This document shows positions 40,363 through 48,811 of a DNA stretch of 51,031 nucleotides, piece by piece (within the stretch, counting starts at the first letter, position 1; the number at the start of each line of letters is the position of its first letter). The position numbers and the translations under genes were made by a program. The stretch is from an uncultured Bacteroidales bacterium. GTDB lineage: Bacteria > Bacteroidota > Bacteroidia > Bacteroidales > Bacteroidaceae. The notes beneath the pieces were generated by a model. The model was not told where the DNA came from. It saw only the letters and a program-made list of their open reading frames with translations, and did not search any database. The stretch spans positions 1-51,031 of the forward strand of contig CADAGX010000025.1 in NCBI GenBank assembly GCA_902787575.1, read 5' to 3'.

Positions 40363-42429
40363 ATGGGAAGACGGAGACATCTGACGGCCACACTGCTGGC
40401 AGCGCTGACGGCTGTGACGCTGGTGTGTGCCTCGTGCTACAAGATTACTTTCATTCGTCAGGCGCACCGCGTAGTGAAGGGTGAGGCGTTCGAGGGCCGA
40501 CTGTCGATACACGACACGGGTAACACGAACGGTGGCACGTACCACGTATACGGACTCTTTGGCATTCGCGTGCCAAAGGGATGGAGCGTAGACGGGCAGG
40601 TGGTGATGACGCAGGTGGCAAAGCCTACCACCGACACGGGCGACCCGAACTACAACACTACGATAGAGCGTCGTCTCATTCCGAGTCAGGCCTACACACG
40701 GCTGCTCAACACCGACTATCCGCGAGAGGGCTATACGTGGCTTGGATTCGTCACGCAGACGGACTTCAAGACGCTGCTCAGCGGCGAAGACCCCGACAAA
40801 AGGGTGGACAGCATCTACGTCTCGTACCGCATTCAGACTTCGGCCGAGCACACGGGCACGTACTATCTCGACTATGTCTGCGGACAGATAGACCACGCCA
40901 AGTTGGGTCAGCTGGCTACGGCCGACCGCGACTGGACTACACGTGCCGCAACCTTTCAGGCCGACAACATTTCTAACGTCTATCACACCGACACCAGCAT
41001 ACGCCTGACCAATGCCGACGGCTCCACAGACGAGCCGGGCGATGCACTATGGGCCACGCCCGACGACTGGCAGTTGCAGCCCATGACGAGCGCCACCACC
41101 GATGGCACGGCACGCGCATACCGTGACCTGAAGTACAACGCACTCTTCACGCGGACACGTGGGTGGAACGGAGGAGACGGAGTGCTCACCGTGGGACTGC
41201 CCAACGGAGACGTCTTGTGGACTTTCAACGACAGTTTTTATGGCACCGTTGGAGCCAACCGCGCACGTGGCAACTGCAACTTCCCACGCAATAGCATCAT
41301 GGTGCAGAAGGCGCACGACGGAGCGTTGGGCGAGACGGAGCAGGACCTTGTGTGGCTGGCAGACTACGTCAATTGGCGGCAACCTTCGCGCGAACGATAC
41401 TTTCATGCACGCACGCACCTCAGGCACCCCGAGGGAGAAAAGACAGAAGCCGAGATAAAAGCCGGAGATATCGACCAGACGAAAGTTTACTGGTCGGGCG
41501 ACGGAACGGTCTACGACGGCAAACTGCAGATGATATGGATAGGAGTGGAGGCGGCCGAACTGCGCAACCTCGATATCGCACTGGCCACCTACAGCCTCGA
41601 GGGCAACGAGCCGCAAAACTATTATCTGCCACGGCTTGCCGACTATCTGCCGCAGTCGGGAGACTATCTCTACCGCGAAAGCCACACACCGGCCGTCTGG
41701 CAGGGCTCTTGCTCCTACGGCTCTACACTCTGCGAAGACCCCGACGGCCATACCTATCTCTATGCCACCGAAGGCACCCGTCCCGTGGTGGCACGCACAC
41801 AGACGCACAGCCTCTACAGTCCATGGCAGTTCTACGTCAAGGATGCTCAGGGGCGCTGGACGTGGCAAGACAGCTACCCCACAGACGATGAGCGACAGCG
41901 CTCTGGCATCATGGCATCAGACGACTATGCCGTTATGCAGCCTTGGGTGTTCCGTCGTGGAGAATGGTACTTCATGGTGGCACAGGCACCCATCTTCTCG
42001 CCCCTTGTCTATATCTATCGCGCCCGCACACCTTACGGCCCCTTCGACGAGCGACGCCTCCTTGTGCGCCTGCCCGACCATCTCGACAAACTCGGACCGC
42101 AGCAGTACCATTGGCTCTACATGGTGAACCTCCATCCGGCTCTCGCTCGGCAAGGCGAACTCGTGCTCTCCACCAACAGCGACCCCGACGACTTCTGGAG
42201 CAACTTCAACGACCCTGGCTCGGCCGACTACTACCGCCCTTACTTCTACCGCGTCTTCGACTGGCAGCGCCTTTATCCCGACCTTCCGGCCGACCCAGTC
42301 GAGACACCCGCTGCCGCGCGCAGTATCACGTCTGACCGCACGTCCACCTACAACCTGCTCGGGCAGCCGGTACGCCATCCGCGGCACGGGCTCTACATCC
42401 GAGGCGGACACAAGGTGCTGATAAAGTAG
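40363..42429 (+). CDS. Exported beta-propeller protein (DUF5005/GH43-like) with sorting-type tail
   Basis: 688 aa. The signal sequence MGRRRHLTATLLAALTAVTLVCASC ends in a possible lipobox (ASC, Cys25). Residues 30-190 are a beta-rich domain of unknown type. From about 245 a five-bladed-propeller-like domain begins: YNALFTRTRGWNGGDGVLTV, LPNGDVLWTFNDSFYG and NFPRNSIMVQ resemble DUF5005/glycosidase-like propellers. Later blades include GSCSYGSTLCEDPDGHTYLY and YMVNLHPALARQGELVLSTN. The C-terminus (YNLLGQPVRHPRHGLYIRGGHKVLIK, shown here in pieces: NLLGQPV, HGLYIRGGHKVLI) is a type IX-like sorting tail. Having both a lipobox and a sorting tail is unusual. A carbohydrate target is likely; catalysis is not proven. 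Confidence 0.68.
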   Translation: MGRRRHLTATLLAALTAVTLVCASCYKITFIRQAHRVVKGEAFEGRLSIHDTGNTNGGTYHVYGLFGIRVPKGWSVDGQVVMTQVAKPTTDTGDPNYNTTIERRLIPSQAYTRLLNTDYPREGYTWLGFVTQTDFKTLLSGEDPDKRVDSIYVSYRIQTSAEHTGTYYLDYVCGQIDHAKLGQLATADRDWTTRAATFQADNISNVYHTDTSIRLTNADGSTDEPGDALWATPDDWQLQPMTSATTDGTARAYRDLKYNALFTRTRGWNGGDGVLTVGLPNGDVLWTFNDSFYGTVGANRARGNCNFPRNSIMVQKAHDGALGETEQDLVWLADYVNWRQPSRERYFHARTHLRHPEGEKTEAEIKAGDIDQTKVYWSGDGTVYDGKLQMIWIGVEAAELRNLDIALATYSLEGNEPQNYYLPRLADYLPQSGDYLYRESHTPAVWQGSCSYGSTLCEDPDGHTYLYATEGTRPVVARTQTHSLYSPWQFYVKDAQGRWTWQDSYPTDDERQRSGIMASDDYAVMQPWVFRRGEWYFMVAQAPIFSPLVYIYRARTPYGPFDERRLLVRLPDHLDKLGPQQYHWLYMVNLHPALARQGELVLSTNSDPDDFWSNFNDPGSADYYRPYFYRVFDWQRLYPDLPADPVETPAAARSITSDRTSTYNLLGQPVRHPRHGLYIRGGHKVLIK

Positions 42430-42459
42430 GAATCCTTCCTGCGTGCTGCAAACTTCTTT

Positions 42460-42547
42460 CACGCCACACGTCGCATGAGCTCACGCGACGTGTGGCGGAG
42501 ACGAATGCGACGCGTCGCATGAACGCTTGCGACGTGTGGCATCAAAA
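42460..42547. repeat. 22-bp-period repeat array, locus 5
   Basis: Cores start at 42463, 42485, 42507 and 42529 (GCCACACGTCGC, GCGACGTGTGGC, GCGACGCGTCGC, GCGACGTGTGGC), exactly 22 bp apart. The third core is a perfect palindrome. The array lies 30 bp after the propeller-protein stop and before the 3' end of the convergent tRNA-Leu gene. Confidence 0.83.
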
Positions 42548-42600
42548 GGCGGCAGCGGACGCAGGCGTCCTGGCGAAGTAATTTACTGATAGAGAGACGG

Positions 42601-42634
42601 AAAGAAAGATGGGACAACGCTGTGCTGCCCCATC
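42601..42634 (-). terminator. Terminator of tRNA-Leu
   Basis: On the minus strand GATGGGGCAGC pairs with GTTGTCCCATC (42624-42634 with 42608-42618, two G-U pairs), followed by TTTCTTT. It lies about 22 bp downstream of the tRNA. Confidence 0.7.
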
Positions 42635-42655
42635 ACCAATGTAATGCATCCAAAG

Positions 42656-42737
42656 TACGCCTGATAAGACTCGAACTTACACGCCTCGCGGCACCAGATC
42701 CTAAGTCTGGCGTGTCTACCAATTCCACCACAAGCGC
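42656..42737 (-). tRNA. tRNA-Leu (anticodon TAG)
   Basis: 82 nt, read on the minus strand from GCGCTTGTGGTGG. The acceptor GCGCTTG pairs with CAGGCGT (G1-U72 and U5-G68 wobbles). The D-loop holds AATTGGTAGACAC, as in other class II leucine tRNAs. The anticodon arm is CCAGA-CTTAGGA-TCTGG, giving anticodon TAG for CUN codons. A variable arm (TGCCGCGAGGCG region) and the T-arm GTAAG-TTCGAGT-CTTAT follow. Discriminator A73 is present; CCA is not encoded, so the CCA-adding enzyme at 49165 would complete it. Confidence 0.95.
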
Positions 42738-42749
42738 AGGAAGACGCTG

Positions 42750-42757
42750 CAAAGATA
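42750..42757 (-). promoter_or_regulatory. -7 box of tRNA-Leu
   Basis: Minus-strand TATCTTTG, 12 bp upstream of the mature 5' end. Confidence 0.6.
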
Positions 42758-42833
42758 CGCTTTTTTATTTGGAACTCGCAAGCAGGAGAATCATAATTTT
42801 ACGCTTTTGGCCGCTTTTTTCCGAAAAAAGTAC

Positions 42834-42841
42834 TATCTTTG
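42834..42841 (+). promoter_or_regulatory. -7 box of the tsaB-cca operon
   Basis: TATCTTTG at 42834-42841, 50 bp before the tsaB ATG. No -33 TTTG at normal spacing (nearest is 24 bp away). It is the only good promoter seen ahead of the nine-gene run. Confidence 0.55.
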
Positions 42842-42891
42842 CGCCCTGAAGTAGGGTCTGCGGACTAAGACAAACAGAAAACTCTGACAGG

Positions 42892-43581
42892 ATGGCTTGC
42901 ATATTACATATCGAGACGAGTGGACGCATCTGCTCCGTGGCGCTGAGTCAGGACGGTGCGATGCTCTTCCACCGCGAGGACACAGAAGGACCTAACCACG
43001 CTACGGTGTGCGGCCCATATGTGGAGGAGGCACTCTCTTTTGCCGAGAGTCACGCCATACCGCTTGACGCCGTGGCCGTAAGCGAAGGCCCGGGCAGCTA
43101 CACAGGGCTGCGCATTGGCGTATCGACGGCCAAAGGTGTATGCTACGGCCGTGGCGTGCCCCTGCTGGCAGTCAGTACCCTGAAGGTGCTCTGCGTACCG
43201 GTGCTGCTCTACCGCGAGGACGTACCTGAGGATGCACTGTTGGTGCCGATGATTGACGCACGCCGAATGGAGGTCTACTCGGCGGTTTACGACCGTGCAC
43301 TGCATACGAAGCGGAGCATCGCGGCCGACATTGTGACGGAGGACACTTACCTCGAATACCTGCAACAGGGGCCCGTATGCTTCTTTGGCAGCGGAGCCGA
43401 CAAGTGCCGACAGGTAATCAGTCACCCGAACGCGCTGTTCCTGGACGGCATTGAGCCAATGGCCAAGTACATGCTGCCGCTGGCTGAGCAGGCTTTGGCA
43501 CGTGAAGAACTGGAGGACGTGGCTTACTTCGAGCCGTACTACCTGAAGGAGTGGGAGGGCAAGGCTCAAAGAAAAGATTAG
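42892..43581 (+). CDS. tsaB: tRNA threonylcarbamoyladenosine biosynthesis protein TsaB
   Basis: Inactive ASKHA-fold partner of TsaD in making t6A37 on ANN-decoding tRNAs. 229 aa, the normal length. It begins MACILHIETSGRICSVALSQ. Signature segments: DTEGPNHATV-like region (HREDTEGPNHATVCGPYV), AVSEGPGSYTGLRIGVSTAKG, LAVSTLKVL, and VPMIDARRMEVYSAVYD. First gene of a nine-gene run on this strand; the other Tsa genes are not in the window. Confidence 0.95.
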   Translation: MACILHIETSGRICSVALSQDGAMLFHREDTEGPNHATVCGPYVEEALSFAESHAIPLDAVAVSEGPGSYTGLRIGVSTAKGVCYGRGVPLLAVSTLKVLCVPVLLYREDVPEDALLVPMIDARRMEVYSAVYDRALHTKRSIAADIVTEDTYLEYLQQGPVCFFGSGADKCRQVISHPNALFLDGIEPMAKYMLPLAEQALAREELEDVAYFEPYYLKEWEGKAQRKD

Positions 43582-43605
43582 AGAATAGGGATTAGAGATT
43601 AGGAT

Positions 43606-44202
43606 ATGAAATACAATACACAAAGGGATACGCTGGTGATGCCCGAATACGGGCGCGGCGTACAAGACATGGTGGAGCTGGCCATCACCATTCCCGACAG
43701 GGAGAAACGACAGGCCTGTGCCAATGCCATTGTGGCGGTGATGGCTCGCCTGCAGCCCGAACCTGCGGGGCAGGAGGACTACAGGCAGAAGCTGTGGAAC
43801 CACCTTGCACGCATCGCGCATTACCGGCTCGACATCGACTACCCCGTGGAGATTCTGCCCGAGGAGGAAGCGGCCGAGCATCCTGCGCCGCTCCACTATC
43901 CCATGAAGCGGATAGCGCAGAAGCACTACGGTGCACTGGTGGAGAGTTCGCTGCGATACGCTGCAAGCCTGCCCGAAGGACCAGAGCGCGAGACGCTGGT
44001 GCAGATGGTGGCTAACCAGATGAAGCAGGACCTCTTCGTCTGGAACCGCGACGCAATGAACGAGACGCTGGTGGCCGAGGATATAGAACGCTACACAAGG
44101 GGCGAGGTGAAGCTCAACCTTGACGAATTCCGATTTGCGCCCGTGGGGATGCCTTCGGCAAGCCAGCTGGCAGGTGTAAAAAAGAAAAAGAGAAAAGCAT
44201 AG
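43606..44202 (+). CDS. DUF4290 family protein
   Basis: 198 aa starting MKYNTQRDTLVMPEYGRGVQ, a typical DUF4290 N-terminus. Helical and soluble, with a very basic C-terminal tail (KKKKRKA). The family is restricted to Bacteroidetes and is usually encoded directly before murA, as here (1-nt gap). Function unknown. The 24 nt before the start contain AG-rich direct repeats (GATTAGAG/GATTAGG) that recur before other genes of this window. Confidence 0.9.
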   Translation: MKYNTQRDTLVMPEYGRGVQDMVELAITIPDREKRQACANAIVAVMARLQPEPAGQEDYRQKLWNHLARIAHYRLDIDYPVEILPEEEAAEHPAPLHYPMKRIAQKHYGALVESSLRYAASLPEGPERETLVQMVANQMKQDLFVWNRDAMNETLVAEDIERYTRGEVKLNLDEFRFAPVGMPSASQLAGVKKKKRKA

Positions 44203-44203
44203 G

Positions 44204-45511
44204 ATGCCTGCATTTATCATCGAAGGCGGCCATCGCCTGAGCGGAGACATTACGCCGCAGGGTGCCAAGAACGAAGCGCTGCAAGTACTTTGTGCCACGC
44301 TGCTTACCGACGAACCGGTACGCATACAAAACTTGCCCGACATAGCAGACGTGAACAACCAGATACGTCTGCTGCAGGACATTGGCGTACGAGTGGAACA
44401 CCACGCCAAGGGCGACTGTACGTTCCAAGCCGACCACGTAGATACACGCTTCCTCGAGAGCGACACCTTCAGAAAGTGCTGCAGCAGTCTGCGAGGCAGC
44501 GTAATGATGGTGGGACCGCTGTTGGCACGCTTTGGTCGCGCCTCAGTCTCCAAGCCCGGAGGCGACCAGATAGGCCGCCGCCGACTGGACACGCACTTCC
44601 TCGGAATGCAGAAGCTGGGAGCACGCTTTGCATACGACGAGCGGCAAGGTGTCTTCTCCATCACAGCCGACAAACTCGAAGGCACGTACATGCTGCTCGA
44701 CGAAGCCTCCGTTACCGGCACGGCCAACATAGTGATGGCCGCTGTGTTGGCACACGGAAAGACCACCATATACAACGCTGCCTGCGAACCTTACGTGCAA
44801 CAACTCTGCCGCATGCTCTGCCGCATGGGAGCACGTATCGAAGGTATTGGCAGCAACCTGCTCACCATAGACGGAGTGGAGGCACTGCACGGCACACAAC
44901 ACACCATACTGCCCGACATGATAGAGGTGGGCTCCTTCATTGGCATGGCAGCAATGGTGGGCGACGGAGTGCGCATCCGACAGACAGGATACGAGCACCT
45001 GGGCATCATTCCGGCCACTTTCCGCCGACTGGGCATACAGGTATGCGAAGAGGGAGACGACATTGTGGTGCCGCGACACGAACACTACGAGATAGAATCC
45101 TTCATAGACGGCTCGTTCATGACCATTGCCGACGCACCGTGGCCCGGCTTGACACCCGACCTGCTCAGCGTCCTGCTGGTGGTAAGCACACAAGCCAAGG
45201 GCTCGGTGCTCATTCACCAGAAGATGTTCGAGAGCCGACTCTTCTTCGTAGACAAACTCATTGACATGGGTGCACAGATAATCCTCTGCGACCCGCACCG
45301 TGCCGTGGTGGTGGGGCATGACCACCAGCGTTCGCTTCACGGCGGACGTATGACGAGCCCCGACATACGAGCCGGCATTGCCATGCTCATCGCAGCCATG
45401 AGCGCACAAGGTACCAGCCGTATCGACAACATCGGACAGATAGACCGCGGCTACGAAAACATAGAACAACGACTCAACGCCCTTGGGGCGCACATCAGAC
45501 GCACGGAATGA
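44204..45511 (+). CDS. murA: UDP-N-acetylglucosamine 1-carboxyvinyltransferase (MurA), Asp in place of the active-site Cys
   Basis: First committed step of peptidoglycan synthesis: transfers enolpyruvate from PEP to UDP-GlcNAc. 435 aa. The PEP/UDP-GlcNAc motif GAKNEALQVL carries the essential Lys22-Asn23. The active-site loop reads SKPGGDQIGRRRLDTH, so the residue matching E. coli Cys115 (motif PGGC.IG.RP.DLH) is Asp121 (codon 44564-44566). Natural Cys-to-Asp enzymes stay active but are not alkylated by fosfomycin. The rest is regular (LDEASVTGTANIVMAA, TIYNAACEPYVQQL; EVGSFIGMAA). The stop overlaps rimM by 4 bp (ATGA). Confidence 0.97.
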   Translation: MPAFIIEGGHRLSGDITPQGAKNEALQVLCATLLTDEPVRIQNLPDIADVNNQIRLLQDIGVRVEHHAKGDCTFQADHVDTRFLESDTFRKCCSSLRGSVMMVGPLLARFGRASVSKPGGDQIGRRRLDTHFLGMQKLGARFAYDERQGVFSITADKLEGTYMLLDEASVTGTANIVMAAVLAHGKTTIYNAACEPYVQQLCRMLCRMGARIEGIGSNLLTIDGVEALHGTQHTILPDMIEVGSFIGMAAMVGDGVRIRQTGYEHLGIIPATFRRLGIQVCEEGDDIVVPRHEHYEIESFIDGSFMTIADAPWPGLTPDLLSVLLVVSTQAKGSVLIHQKMFESRLFFVDKLIDMGAQIILCDPHRAVVVGHDHQRSLHGGRMTSPDIRAGIAMLIAAMSAQGTSRIDNIGQIDRGYENIEQRLNALGAHIRRTE

Positions 45512-46014
45512 TTCGGGAGGACGAAGTTTACAAGATAGGCATTATCACACGCACGCATGGTGTGAAAGGCGAGGTCTCTCTCTCCTTCACAGACGATGTG
45601 TGGGACCGCGTGGAGGCAGACTACCTCGTGCTCCGCGTGGACGGCCTGCTGGTGCCTTTCTTCATGGAGGAATACCGCTTCCGCTCAGACACCGTGGCAC
45701 TGGTGAAATTCCAAGACTGCGACACAGCAGACGACGCGAAGGAACTGTGCGGACTCGAAGTATATTTCCCCTATGCGCTGACTCCTGAACGCGAGGAGGA
45801 AGACTACACATGGCGATACTTCACTGGTTTCCGCGTAATGGACAGCAAGGCCGGCGAGCTGGGAGAGGTGGAGCGAGTGGATGACAGTACGGCTAACGTG
45901 CTCTTCGAAGTAGGCGGACGGCTCATACCTGCAGCCGAAGACTTCATAGAACGCATAGACCATCAAGGGCGCACCATCTACATGCGGCTGCCCGAGGGCC
46001 TGCTGGACCTGTAA
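45508..46014 (+). CDS. rimM: Ribosome maturation factor RimM
   Basis: Helps assemble the head of the 30S subunit through ribosomal protein S19. 168 aa. The N-terminal barrel has VYKIGIITRTHGVKGEVSLS; the C-terminal PRC-barrel has FRVMDSKAGELGEVERVDD and RLIPAAEDFIERID, with a final MRLPEGLLDL. Translation is coupled to murA by ATGA overlap. Confidence 0.95.
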   Translation: MIREDEVYKIGIITRTHGVKGEVSLSFTDDVWDRVEADYLVLRVDGLLVPFFMEEYRFRSDTVALVKFQDCDTADDAKELCGLEVYFPYALTPEREEEDYTWRYFTGFRVMDSKAGELGEVERVDDSTANVLFEVGGRLIPAAEDFIERIDHQGRTIYMRLPEGLLDL

Positions 46015-46034
46015 GACAAAACAACAAGAGAGAA

Positions 46035-47198
46035 ATGAAGCAACACAATAAAGAGCCGAAGCGCATCTGCATATTGGGTTCCACCGGAAGCATTGGCACT
46101 CAGACGCTGCAAGTCGTCAGCCAGCATCCAGACCTCTTTGAGGCTTACGTGCTGACGGCCAACACACAGGCCGACCTCCTCATAGCGCAGGCTCGGCAGT
46201 ATCAGCCTGCCTGCGTGGTAATAGCCGACGAGAGTCGCTACGAGTATGTCCGCGAAGCACTCAGCGACCAGCCCATACAGGTCTATGCCGGCGCGGACGC
46301 GCTATGCCAAGTGGTGAAGATGGAACCGGTGGATATAGTGCTCACGGCCCTTGTAGGCTTTGCCGGACTCAGGCCCACCATCAGTGCCATCGAAGCCCGC
46401 AAGCCCATCGCTTTGGCCAACAAAGAGACGCTGGTGGTGGCTGGCGAACTCATTACACGCCTCTGCGTGGAGAACCACGTGCCCATCCTGCCCGTAGACA
46501 GCGAGCATAGCGCCATCTTCCAGTCGCTGATGGGCGAATGCAGCCCCATAGAGAAGATAATACTTACGGCCAGTGGAGGCCCGTTCCGCACATTCACATT
46601 GGAACAGTTGCGCGACGTCACGCCAGCCATGGCACTGAAGCATCCCAACTGGGATATGGGAGCCAAGATAACTATAGACAGCGCCACCATGATGAACAAG
46701 GGTTTCGAAGTGATAGAAGCCTGCTGGCTCTTCGACGTGAAGCCCGAGAAGATTCAGGTGGTGGTGCATCCTCAAAGCGTCGTACACAGCGCAGTGCAGT
46801 TCGAGGACGGAGCCGTCAAGGCCCAGCTTGGCGCACCCGACATGCGAGTGCCCATACAGTTGGCGCTCTCTTACCCCGAACGTCTGGCAAGCGACTTTCC
46901 GCGGCTCGATTGGTGGCAGATGAAAGACCTCACCTTCGAGCAGCCCGACACACAGAAGTTCCGCTGCCTGCAGATGGCATACGAAGCCATTCGGCTCGGT
47001 GGGAATGCTGCCTGCATTGTAAATGCCGCCAATGAAGTGGTAAACCTCGCCTTCCGGCGTGGCGAATGCCGATTCCTGCAGATGGCAGACATCATCGAAC
47101 AGACGCTACAGCGCATGCCCCATCAGGAGTCGCTCACACTCGAAAACTATCTCGAATGCGATGCCGAGGCTCGCATCATTGCTAAAGAACTGATTTAA
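46035..47198 (+). CDS. dxr: 1-deoxy-D-xylulose 5-phosphate reductoisomerase
   Basis: Second step of the MEP isoprenoid pathway (DXP to MEP, NADPH-dependent). 387 aa. NADPH loop ILGSTGSIGTQTLQVV; ALANKETLVVAG; metal/substrate residues in LPVDSEHSAIFQSL and LTASGGPFR; and HPNWDMGAKITIDSATMMNK, quoted in part here. The C-terminal helical domain ends ..YLECDAEARIIAKEL. It follows rimM by 20 nt and abuts rseP (1-nt gap), as in many bacteria where dxr and the site-2 protease are neighbours. Confidence 0.97.
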   Translation: MKQHNKEPKRICILGSTGSIGTQTLQVVSQHPDLFEAYVLTANTQADLLIAQARQYQPACVVIADESRYEYVREALSDQPIQVYAGADALCQVVKMEPVDIVLTALVGFAGLRPTISAIEARKPIALANKETLVVAGELITRLCVENHVPILPVDSEHSAIFQSLMGECSPIEKIILTASGGPFRTFTLEQLRDVTPAMALKHPNWDMGAKITIDSATMMNKGFEVIEACWLFDVKPEKIQVVVHPQSVVHSAVQFEDGAVKAQLGAPDMRVPIQLALSYPERLASDFPRLDWWQMKDLTFEQPDTQKFRCLQMAYEAIRLGGNAACIVNAANEVVNLAFRRGECRFLQMADIIEQTLQRMPHQESLTLENYLECDAEARIIAKELI

Positions 47199-47199
47199 T

Positions 47200-48615
47200 A
47201 TGGAAACGATACTCATAAAAGCCCTGCAGCTGCTTTGCTGCCTCAGCCTGCTGGTGGTCTTACACGAAGGCGGCCACTTCGGATTCGCCAAGCTCTTCCG
47301 CGTGCGAGTGGAGAAGTTCTACATGTTCTTCAATCCCTACTTCCATCTGTTCAGCACGCGCGACAAATGGTTCACACGCCTGTTTCCGCACTTTGCGAAG
47401 AACCAGACGGAGTATGGCATCGGCTGGGTGCCGCTGGGCGGCTACGTGAAGATAGCCGGCATGGTGGACGAGAGCATGGACACCGAGCAAATGAAACAGC
47501 CGGCCAAACCCGATGAATTCCGCTCGCAGAAAGTGTGGAAGCGATTCTTCATTATGGTAGGTGGCGTGCTTATGAACCTTGTCACGGCTCTGGTCATCTA
47601 CAGTGCAGTGATGCTCACATGGGGGCGCGATTACCTGCCAATGCGCAGCGTGGAGCAGGGATTCCAGTTCAACGAGCACGCTCAGCAACTGGGCTTTCGC
47701 GACAAAGACATCATACTGAAAGTCGACGACAAGGAAATCCCCGAATGGAGCACTGCCATCTATCGCAAACTCTCGAATGCACAGCGCGTCACAGTGCTGC
47801 GGCAAGGCGAGGAGGTGGTGATAGAGCTGACTGAGAAACTGAACATGCTGAAGATGCTGCAGGAGGAGCCGCCCTTCATCTCGTTCTACATGCCTGCCGT
47901 CATAGACTCCGTGCTACCAGGCTCGGCAATTGGCAAAGCCGGCGCCGTCAAAGGCTCGCGGCTTATGGCCGTAAACGGACGTGAGATAACCACTTGGGGC
48001 GACTTCGACCGCGCTATGCAGCCCCGCTCAGATGTACTGAGCATGCCCGACTGCACACATGAGGACAGCGTCGCCCTGCGCCAGTTGGACGTGGTGTTCG
48101 CCTCGCCCGACGGAGCCCGCGTGGACTCCGTCTGCCTCACACTCGACGAGCACTACATGCTGGGCATCCTCCGTACCATGCCATACTCGTTCTACGAAAC
48201 GCAGCATCAGGATTACAACCTGCTCACCTGCATCCCTGCCGGACTCGAGAAGGGATGGAGCACCCTGACGGGCTACGTCAGCGACCTCAAGTACGTGGCT
48301 AGCGCAGACGGCGCCAAGTCCGTAGGCTCCTTCATCACCATCGGAAACATCTTCCCCTCTGCGTGGGACTGGCAGCAGTTCTGGTCGCTCACCGCCTTCA
48401 TCAGCATCATTCTGGCCGTGATGAACATCCTGCCCATACCCGGATTAGACGGCGGCCACATCCTGCTGCTCTTTGTGGAGGCCGTTACAGGCCGACAGCC
48501 GAGCGACAAGGTGATGGAGTGGATAGAGCGCATAGGCATGTTCATACTCATTGCGCTGATGTTGCTGGCCTTCAGCAACGATATTCGCAACTTCATCCTG
48601 CCCCTCTTCTTCTAA
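47200..48615 (+). CDS. rseP: RseP-family site-2 membrane metalloprotease
   Basis: An intramembrane zinc protease that cleaves anti-sigma factors or leftover signal peptides in the family. 471 aa. The catalytic HEGGH lies at residues 22-26 in the first helix (LLVVLHEGGHFGFAK). The conserved GIGWVPLGGYVKIAGM loop and a central region with two PDZ-like parts (DKDIILKVDDKEIPEWS and VKGSRLMAVNGREITTWGDF) follow. The third zinc ligand motif is NILPIPGLDGGH near residues 408-419. Four membrane helices. No sigma/anti-sigma pair is in the window, so the substrate is unknown. Confidence 0.95.
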   Translation: METILIKALQLLCCLSLLVVLHEGGHFGFAKLFRVRVEKFYMFFNPYFHLFSTRDKWFTRLFPHFAKNQTEYGIGWVPLGGYVKIAGMVDESMDTEQMKQPAKPDEFRSQKVWKRFFIMVGGVLMNLVTALVIYSAVMLTWGRDYLPMRSVEQGFQFNEHAQQLGFRDKDIILKVDDKEIPEWSTAIYRKLSNAQRVTVLRQGEEVVIELTEKLNMLKMLQEEPPFISFYMPAVIDSVLPGSAIGKAGAVKGSRLMAVNGREITTWGDFDRAMQPRSDVLSMPDCTHEDSVALRQLDVVFASPDGARVDSVCLTLDEHYMLGILRTMPYSFYETQHQDYNLLTCIPAGLEKGWSTLTGYVSDLKYVASADGAKSVGSFITIGNIFPSAWDWQQFWSLTAFISIILAVMNILPIPGLDGGHILLLFVEAVTGRQPSDKVMEWIERIGMFILIALMLLAFSNDIRNFILPLFF

Positions 48616-48624
48616 CTATGGACT

Positions 48625-48807
48625 ATGAACTCATCCATCCCCTCTGACCCATTCATGCTGCTTAGCTTCATAAACATGAAGTTGCGCGACGAGTTCCCCT
48701 CGCTCGACGAACTCTGCAGTACGCTCGGCATCGAGCGCACCCGCTTGGAGCAGCGGCTTGGGGCGGCAGGCTTTGAATACAACAAAGAGAACAATAAATT
48801 CTGGTAA
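48625..48807 (+). CDS. DUF4250 family small protein
   Basis: 60 aa, starting MNSSIPSDPFMLLSFINMKL. The core DPFMLLSxxNMKLRDxxxSLDELC and the end GFEYNKENNKFW match DUF4250. It looks like a small helical DNA- or RNA-binding-sized fold, but the function is unknown. It sits 9 nt after rseP and 4 nt before the lipoprotein gene, clearly within the operon. Confidence 0.88.
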   Translation: MNSSIPSDPFMLLSFINMKLRDEFPSLDELCSTLGIERTRLEQRLGAAGFEYNKENNKFW

Positions 48808-48811
48808 GACC

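Noticed and set aside
42904-44775. 623-aa minus-strand open frame opposite tsaB, DUF4290 and murA
   Set aside because: It spans three well-supported genes in antisense with low-complexity composition and no start context.
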